Program-made: the position numbers and the translations under genes | Source: JAVBMC01 sp031552845 | Lineage (GTDB): Bacteria > Verrucomicrobiota > Kiritimatiellia > RFP12 > DVOR01 | Assembly (NCBI GenBank): GCA_031552845.1 | Contig: JAVBMC010000028.1 | Location: 1 to 64,000 of the forward strand | Reading direction: 5' to 3' | DNA: 64,000 nt | Part shown: positions 61,226 through 64,000 of the stretch, in pieces | Layout of the letters: each line of letters starts with the position of its first letter | Position numbering within the stretch: position 1 is the stretch's first letter | Notes under the pieces: model-generated | What the model was told of the DNA's origin: nothing | Database searches by the model: none | Seen by the model: only the letters and a program-made list of their open reading frames with translations

Positions 61226-61317
61226 AGGAAAAAGTGCTAAAAATGGGGGTTTCTATTCTTTGTACTTGATTTCGTGACATTTTCTGGTATTTTGTCTCAC
61301 AGCAAACTGGGTTATAT

Positions 61318-62997
61318 GTGGAAACACGGATGACTTTTCGTACCTTACTAGAGACAGCCGTTCGCAAACGGCCGGATGGAATAGCCTTTAACTTCAAGCG
61401 CGCCGGCGAATGGCGGCAGCTGAGTTATCGTGAGTTTACCCTGCGGGTTGAGGCCTTGGCCGAAGCCGCCGGGACGGCGTTTGGCTTGAAGCCGCGCGAG
61501 GACAAAGTCGCATTTATTATCGACAACGATGTCCGCTGGATTGAGTTTTATTCCGCGCTGGCGTCAGTCGGCATCACCGTCGTGCCGATGGATCACAAGC
61601 TCCGCGCTGAAGAAGTCGCTTATATATTGAAAGACTCCGGAGCCGCCGCCGTCTTTACCGACGCCAAGCACAAAGAGCTGCTGGAGCAGATTCTGCCGGA
61701 GCTCCCGTCCGTCCGATTGGTTATCTACGATGAAGCCGGCGACCAACGCGGCAGCGAGCTGTGCGGACGCCCGGTGCGGGATTACGAAGAGGCCCTCGCC
61801 GCCTGCTTTGGCAAGCCGCATCCGTTCTATATTGCCAACGCCCCGGTGGAGCAGGATATCGCCTCCATCATTTACACCTCCGGGACCACTGGCAAACCCA
61901 AAGGCGCGATGCTCACGCAGAACAACTTCTGCAGCGATGCCTCCGGCTGTTTGGATCATATTCCTGAGTTTGGGTCGAGTGACAGCTTCTTGATTGTGCT
62001 GCCGCTTTTCCACTCCTTCTCCTTTACCACCAACTTCGTGGTGCCACTCACCTGTCAGGCAACGATGAGCTTTGTCGAAAACCTGCGCACCGTGGGCGAA
62101 GACATTAAGACGTTGAAGCCGACCGTCCTCATTGCGGTGCCGCTGTTGATTGATAAGCTGTACCAGCGCATCAAAGAGAAGATCGACGCCAGCACCATGG
62201 CACGGGTCTTGATGAGCATCGGTTTAGGCAAGATTGTCGGCAAGAAGGCCAAGCAAGCCCTCGGCGGCGCTTTGCGCCTCGTAATTGTCGGCGGAGCACC
62301 GTGCCCTCAGCATGTCCTGCGCGGATTGAACGCCCTAGGCATTGCCACGACAGAAGGCTACGGCTTGACTGAAGCCTCGCCCGTTGTCACGGTGGCACAA
62401 TTCCGCAAGCAGCGCATCGGTACGATTGGCACGCGCATCCCGAACATCGAAATCCGCATTGCCGAGCCGGACGCACAAGGCGTCGGCGAACTGCAGATCC
62501 GCGGGCCGATTGTCATGAAGGGTTATTACAATAACGTCGAAGCCACCCAAGCGAGCTTTGATGGCCCTTGGCTGCGCACCGGCGATTTGGCGTCGATGGA
62601 TAAAGAAGGCTACGTCACCATCCGCGGACGCAGCAAGGCACTCATCGTCAACCGCGAAGGCAAGAACATCTATCCCGAAGAGGTTGAAAACTGCATTGCC
62701 CGCGACCCATTGGTTGGCGATATTGTCGTTGTCGGTTATCGTGAGAATGGCGAGACCGGCGAACGCGTAGGTGCGATTCTCGCTCCGAACGTTGAGCTCT
62801 TCAAGACCCGCAACAATGGGCAGGACGTTCCTTTTGACGAGATGAAGGCCGCCTTGGAAGAGATTGTCAAGGTCAGCTGTAAACGGCTTGCGGATTACAA
62901 ACATCCGCGCAAAATAATCGTTTCGGCTGAACCGCTCGAACGCACCGCGACGCAAAAAGTGCGCCGTTGCGTCTATCAAGGCCAGCTGGACACTTAA
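61318..62997 (+). CDS. Long-chain acyl-CoA synthetase (AMP-dependent ligase)
   Basis: 559 residues from GTG 61318; ATG 61330 is an alternative start. ANL-superfamily motifs: IIYTSGTTGKPKGAMLTQNN, TTEGYGLTEASPVV, LRTGDLASMDKEGYVTIRGR and the C-terminal NREGKNIYPEEVENCI. No membrane segment. It activates fatty acids with ATP and CoA; AMP-binding ligases with this motif set resemble FadD. A weak promoter (TTGATT 61266, TATTTT 61288) precedes it. Its TAA stop shares TTAA with the dnaE stop on the other strand (62994-62997). Confidence 0.88.
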   Translation: METRMTFRTLLETAVRKRPDGIAFNFKRAGEWRQLSYREFTLRVEALAEAAGTAFGLKPREDKVAFIIDNDVRWIEFYSALASVGITVVPMDHKLRAEEVAYILKDSGAAAVFTDAKHKELLEQILPELPSVRLVIYDEAGDQRGSELCGRPVRDYEEALAACFGKPHPFYIANAPVEQDIASIIYTSGTTGKPKGAMLTQNNFCSDASGCLDHIPEFGSSDSFLIVLPLFHSFSFTTNFVVPLTCQATMSFVENLRTVGEDIKTLKPTVLIAVPLLIDKLYQRIKEKIDASTMARVLMSIGLGKIVGKKAKQALGGALRLVIVGGAPCPQHVLRGLNALGIATTEGYGLTEASPVVTVAQFRKQRIGTIGTRIPNIEIRIAEPDAQGVGELQIRGPIVMKGYYNNVEATQASFDGPWLRTGDLASMDKEGYVTIRGRSKALIVNREGKNIYPEEVENCIARDPLVGDIVVVGYRENGETGERVGAILAPNVELFKTRNNGQDVPFDEMKAALEEIVKVSCKRLADYKHPRKIIVSAEPLERTATQKVRRCVYQGQLDT

Positions 62998-64000
62998 TCG
63001 TCGTCGCGGCCGCCGCCATTCCATCGCCGCCGTCCGGAGGTGATGGGCAACGGCACAAGGCGCAGGTTATTCGTGCCGAGTATTTGTTCGGCTTGCTGGA
63101 TGAAGTCTGCCGTGGGGTCAATCCCCATGCCGTAATCAGGACGGATAACCACCTTGCGTTTGCCATCCATCACATTCACAAAAAAGCCCAGCTCGCCCGG
63201 CGTCTTTTTGATTAACTCCGCAATCTGGTGCAGGCGCTCCATGATATCCTCACCCGGTGTCAGGTAAATGTTCACCTGCTTAGCCGCTGTTTTCGCGGCA
63301 TCACCCAACGGGATAATCTCACGGATAAACAGCTTGGCGGGCGTCTCTTTGCTGGCAATGCCGGCTGTCACCAGCACGGGAGCATCGACCTCGCACAGTC
63401 CGATGTATTTGCTATACACCTCCTTAAACATCAGCCCGTCAATCCGCACTTCTCCATCGTCCAACAATAGCGCCGCCCAAGGCGCCTTGGTCGTCTTGTT
63501 GATACGCTTCTGGACAGAGGTAATTAACGCCGCGAAACGCACCTCCTGACCATCCATCTCAGGCTCCAAGCCCAGCAGCTTCGGCCCGATGCGGAGATCC
63601 TTACGCAGGCGGTTATATCGGGTCAACGGATGCCCGCTCAGATACACGCCCAACAGTTCGCGCTCGCCGGCAAGGTCTTCCTTCTCCGTCCACTGCGGTG
63701 TCCGCGGCAATACGATTCCTTCTTCAGAATCTTCACCAAAAAGGCTGGCCTGTCCGCTCGCGCGGTCGGCACGCAAACGCTGCGCCGCCTGAATCAAAAA
63801 GTCCGCATTGTTGAAAGCATCGGCGCGGCTGATATTAAAACAATCAAACGCCCCACATTTCGCCAGTGCTTCAACCACCCGTTTGTTGAGAATGCCCGAT
63901 TCAATCCGCGTGCAAAAATCAATGATGGTTTTGTAAGGCCCCTTGGCTTCGCGCTCTTTGACGATTGCCTCGCCCGCACCTTCGCCCACGCCCTTGATGC
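62994..64000 (-). CDS. dnaE: DNA polymerase III alpha subunit, C-terminal part (5' end outside window)
   Basis: The last 335 or so residues on the minus strand; the frame is open to the window edge. It shows the helix-hairpin-helix GIKGVGEGAGEAIVKER, ILNKRVVEALAKCGAFDCF, GQASLFGE, ERELLGVYLSGHPL and the OB-fold domain (VRFAALITSVQKRINKTTK, APWAALLLDDG). These are the fingers-to-OB region and C-terminal part of bacterial replicative DnaE. The polymerase active site lies outside the window. Convergent with the acyl-CoA ligase gene, sharing stop bases. Confidence 0.93.
   Translation of the reverse strand, partial: IKGVGEGAGEAIVKEREAKGPYKTIIDFCTRIESGILNKRVVEALAKCGAFDCFNISRADAFNNADFLIQAAQRLRADRASGQASLFGEDSEEGIVLPRTPQWTEKEDLAGERELLGVYLSGHPLTRYNRLRKDLRIGPKLLGLEPEMDGQEVRFAALITSVQKRINKTTKAPWAALLLDDGEVRIDGLMFKEVYSKYIGLCEVDAPVLVTAGIASKETPAKLFIREIIPLGDAAKTAAKQVNIYLTPGEDIMERLHQIAELIKKTPGELGFFVNVMDGKRKVVIRPDYGMGIDPTADFIQQAEQILGTNNLRLVPLPITSGRRRWNGGGRDDD

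Overview
The window looks like a chromosome segment of an uncultured-type PVC bacterium, most plausibly Kiritimatiellota/Lentisphaerae. This is an inference from gene content: several Tat-exported Gfo/Idh/MocA oxidoreductases, a ThuA-like protein, a full set of type II secretion pseudopilins, a C10 peptidase with Listeria-Bacteroides-type repeats, an MCE lipid-transport operon and a tryptophan-rich repeat protein. Coding density is high, sigma70-type promoters are easy to see and many genes overlap as ATGA. No rRNA, CRISPR, insertion sequence or phage module was seen.

Layout. 1-3767: two tandem modules, each a toxin-like C-terminal domain behind a conserved GC-rich anchor plus a small exported immunity-like protein; the second module has no own start region and a broken immunity gene. 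4237-8266: housekeeping block (rplM-rpsI, a DEAD-box helicase, rpoZ, smpB, tatA). 8293-10044: a TatD-like hydrolase and a UbiA-like prenyltransferase resembling EboB-EboC. 10684-15078: three tandem Gfo/Idh/MocA paralogues. 15115-21476: an ABC-F ATPase and a 1460-residue secreted C10 cysteine peptidase. 21738-25444 (minus): a three-gene operon for membrane-anchored proteins of unknown function. 25857-33260: purA-uppS-cdsA-dxr-(secreted beta-propeller)-murI-larB-nif3. 33544-43444: type II secretion operon gspF-G-H-I-J-K-L-M-D without gspE or gspC, followed by a Gfo/Idh/MocA-ThuA pair. 46604-48352: a protein made entirely of 25-residue repeats. 48330-56216 (minus): a tightly packed operon of an FHA-sigma54 activator, mlaF-mlaD-lipoprotein, a murC-like ligase, an NSS transporter with its 35-residue small subunit, and a TrmA/RlmD-like methyltransferase. 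56696-64000: pgi, tRNA-Arg, rpsB-tsf (minus), an acyl-CoA ligase, and the 3' part of dnaE.

The most unusual signal is non-coding. Six of the eight gaps longer than 250 nt carry a short array of imperfect palindromes repeated at an exact 22- or 23-bp period. The architecture is shared (about 6-bp arm, 4-nt centre, 6-bp arm, short linker), but the sequence is private to each locus. Within arrays, arm changes often keep pairing, including G-U-compatible changes on the plus strand. I know of no described element of this kind.

How the genes fit together: TatA and the Tat signals point to export of folded oxidoreductases. The type II system would move proteins such as the C10 peptidase across the outer membrane. 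The MCE operon, murC, murI, uppS, cdsA and dxr serve envelope and isoprenoid synthesis.
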